The notes under the pieces are model-generated. The model saw nothing but the letters and a program-made list of their open reading frames with translations. It was not told the origin of the DNA and did no database searches. From contig OZ038379.1 of NCBI GenBank assembly GCA_964036045.1, positions 70,152,719 through 70,216,718 of the forward strand: DNA of 64,000 nucleotides, in the 5' to 3' direction. The position numbers and the translations under genes were made by a program. This DNA is from Eutreptiella sp. 'Long Island Sound 2002' (taxonomy: Eukaryota > Euglenozoa > Euglenophyceae > Eutreptiales > Eutreptiaceae). Shown in pieces: positions 62,675 through 64,000 of this stretch; position 1 is the stretch's first letter, and each line of letters starts with the position of its first letter.

Positions 62675-64000
62675 CTGCAAACCCGCGCTGCCCATTTCCC
62701 CTTTGCCGCTCCCCGTCATTGGCCTCGTCCCCGAGCCTCACCCCTCAGCCTGTGTTTATACCCCACGGGCCGCTAGCAACCCTATGGTGCGGGCCCACTG
62801 GATGCTCATCCATCCGGGGACCGTTTCGTGCCTCTTGCATGGGTCGCTTCTATCCCGCCCCCTTGGGGGTTTTTTTTGGGGGGGGGGGGGGCACTGTGCG
62901 GTCCTTGTCACACCCTCTTCCTGGCCCCGCTATCCGTGCCTATACGCCAGCGGGCAGCCTGCATCTCATGTGTATACGTCACCCGGCGGCATGCTACCCT
63001 GTGGCGCGTGCCCCAGGGACCGTTTCTTGCCCCATGCACTGGTTGCTCCTATCTGTGGTCCCGCTCCCTGTTCGCTCTGTGTTGTGTGTTTTCTGGCTGT
63101 GTGTTTATGTTTTTTTTCGGCTGTTTCTTCTATGCGCACCCCGTGGGCTGCCCCCTCCCCTCTTTCCCTCTGTGTGTCTGTGCCCTGTACCGTGGTTTCC
63201 TGATGCTTCAGTTTGATTTTTTTTGCCTTCCTCCCTGCATGCAGGCACGTCACCACTGCACTGGACATCAGCTGTTGCAGCCCCCCCTGTTCTCATCTTT
63301 TGCCCTCTCGCCCCCGCAGGGCGTTCCCCTTGGCGGTCCCCAGCTAAGCTAGGTGGGCGCCCCTCTCTCCTCTCCCCTCACCGCCCTAGCCCGGTCGCTT
63401 GCGTCACGCCCGTCCTCCTTACTGCTGCTCTCCTCCCCTGTGTGCGCCGCGCTGCTCCTTCCCGCGCCAGGGCTGTATCTCGCGCGCTCTCACGCGTCTC
63501 TCCGCCTGTGCTCGGTCCTCCGTCCTCTAGGCCGAATGGGGCGGCCTCGCCAGGTACCCCCTCGGGGGGATTCCACCGTTGTCAGCCCCCGCCCGTCTCC
63601 GCTACATCAGTTCTCTGATAATGGGGCGGGTGGGGTGGTACGGCTGGGTGCGGGTCATTGGCATGGCGTCGATCTGGGGGCAATGTGGTGCTCCTGATTG
63701 CCGCTGTTCGCCCACCATGCCCCTCCTTCGGCACGCGGCCGTGTCCTGCGTCCGCATTCGCCCTTCCCCCTTGTGTCTCTCGTGCCTTGGTCATCGCTGC
63801 TCACGCGCGGCCTGCGTGTGTCCCCTGCTCCCCGCTTCTCCACCCTTGCCCTGCTGCCCTTCCCCCTCCCTCTCTGCCACACCCCCTCTCCCCTACCCAC
63901 CACCTCACCGTGTCCCAACCCTTGGTTACACAGAGGGGCGTTGCTTGCCCATAACAGTCTGGATATTACTGTCTGCAAAACACTCCGAATGCTGTACACC
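62675..64000. other. Pyrimidine-rich region without recognisable gene
   Basis: C/T-rich on the plus strand. No frame on either strand shows a domain or convincing residue mix. It contains T8 followed by G14 (62,870-62,891). It may be decayed sequence like 16,835-18,300, which is similarly pyrimidine-rich after the other ACCT tail. Confidence 0.5.

Noticed and set aside
62870-62891. T8-G14 run as a functional signal
   Set aside because: A homopolymer run in low-complexity DNA. It may be a length error and has no supporting context.

Overview
The window looks like nuclear DNA of a repeat-rich microbial eukaryote and consists almost entirely of retrotransposon relics. I see no bacterial-type operons, no intact conserved host gene, no rRNA, no canonical tRNA gene and no CRISPR array. 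GC-rich DNA, chromodomain-bearing Ty3 elements with Lys/Gly-rich nucleocapsids, long non-LTR elements with RNase H, and an endonuclease-less Penelope-like element together suggest an alga-like protist. My best guess is a dinoflagellate, but that rests on recollection of similar elements and cannot be proved from the window.

Layout. (1) 1-2,925, minus strand: a broken gene for a coiled-coil, collagen-like protein that runs off the left edge. (2) 3,241-6,200: noncoding, less GC-rich, with three short hairpins. (3) 6,205-about 11,360, plus: a 5'-truncated non-LTR element called LINE-1 here (RT, RNase H, zinc knuckle, possible Ulp1-like domain). It is followed by a Pro/Arg-Ser-rich coding region (11,597-15,185) and an AC-rich tract, and ends in a 0.55-kb 3'-terminal sequence with an (ACCT)4 tail (16,274-16,834). 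(4) About 16,950-22,740, minus: low-complexity coiled-coil segments, a degenerate 28-codon repeat, and the 3' half of a related element, LINE-2. (5) About 22,500-43,270: composite block A, made of a LINE-2 scrap, a leader with tRNA-like boxes and a TATA box, a Ty3 chromovirus, and LINE-1 copy 2. A 4.3-kb Penelope-like element with terminal repeats and a hammerhead-ribozyme-like motif sits inside the chromovirus gag. (6) About 43,274-58,899: block B repeats the same order, with a 0.74-kb insertion in gag, a 2.15-kb internal duplication, and LINE-1 copy 3 cut off after its endonuclease. (7) 58,916-62,150: arrays of a hairpin-forming motif whose orientation flips near 61,300-61,400. They run into a second copy of the LINE-1-type 3' end (62,112-62,674). 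(8) 62,675-64,000: pyrimidine-rich DNA without a recognisable gene.

How the parts relate. Blocks A and B share disabling mutations, for example the same three stops in the RT and a stop in place of the chromodomain tryptophan. The composite therefore probably died before it was duplicated. The Penelope-like element entered afterwards and only in A. LINE-1 and LINE-2 share an RNase H/zinc-knuckle layout, and each is followed on its own strand by several kilobases of biased, coiled-coil or proline-rich coding sequence. That raises the possibility of unusually long LINEs carrying extra proteins. The 3'-terminal sequence found behind both LINE-1 relics carries the same hairpin motif that makes up the arrays, which suggests the arrays grew from the element's own 3' end.
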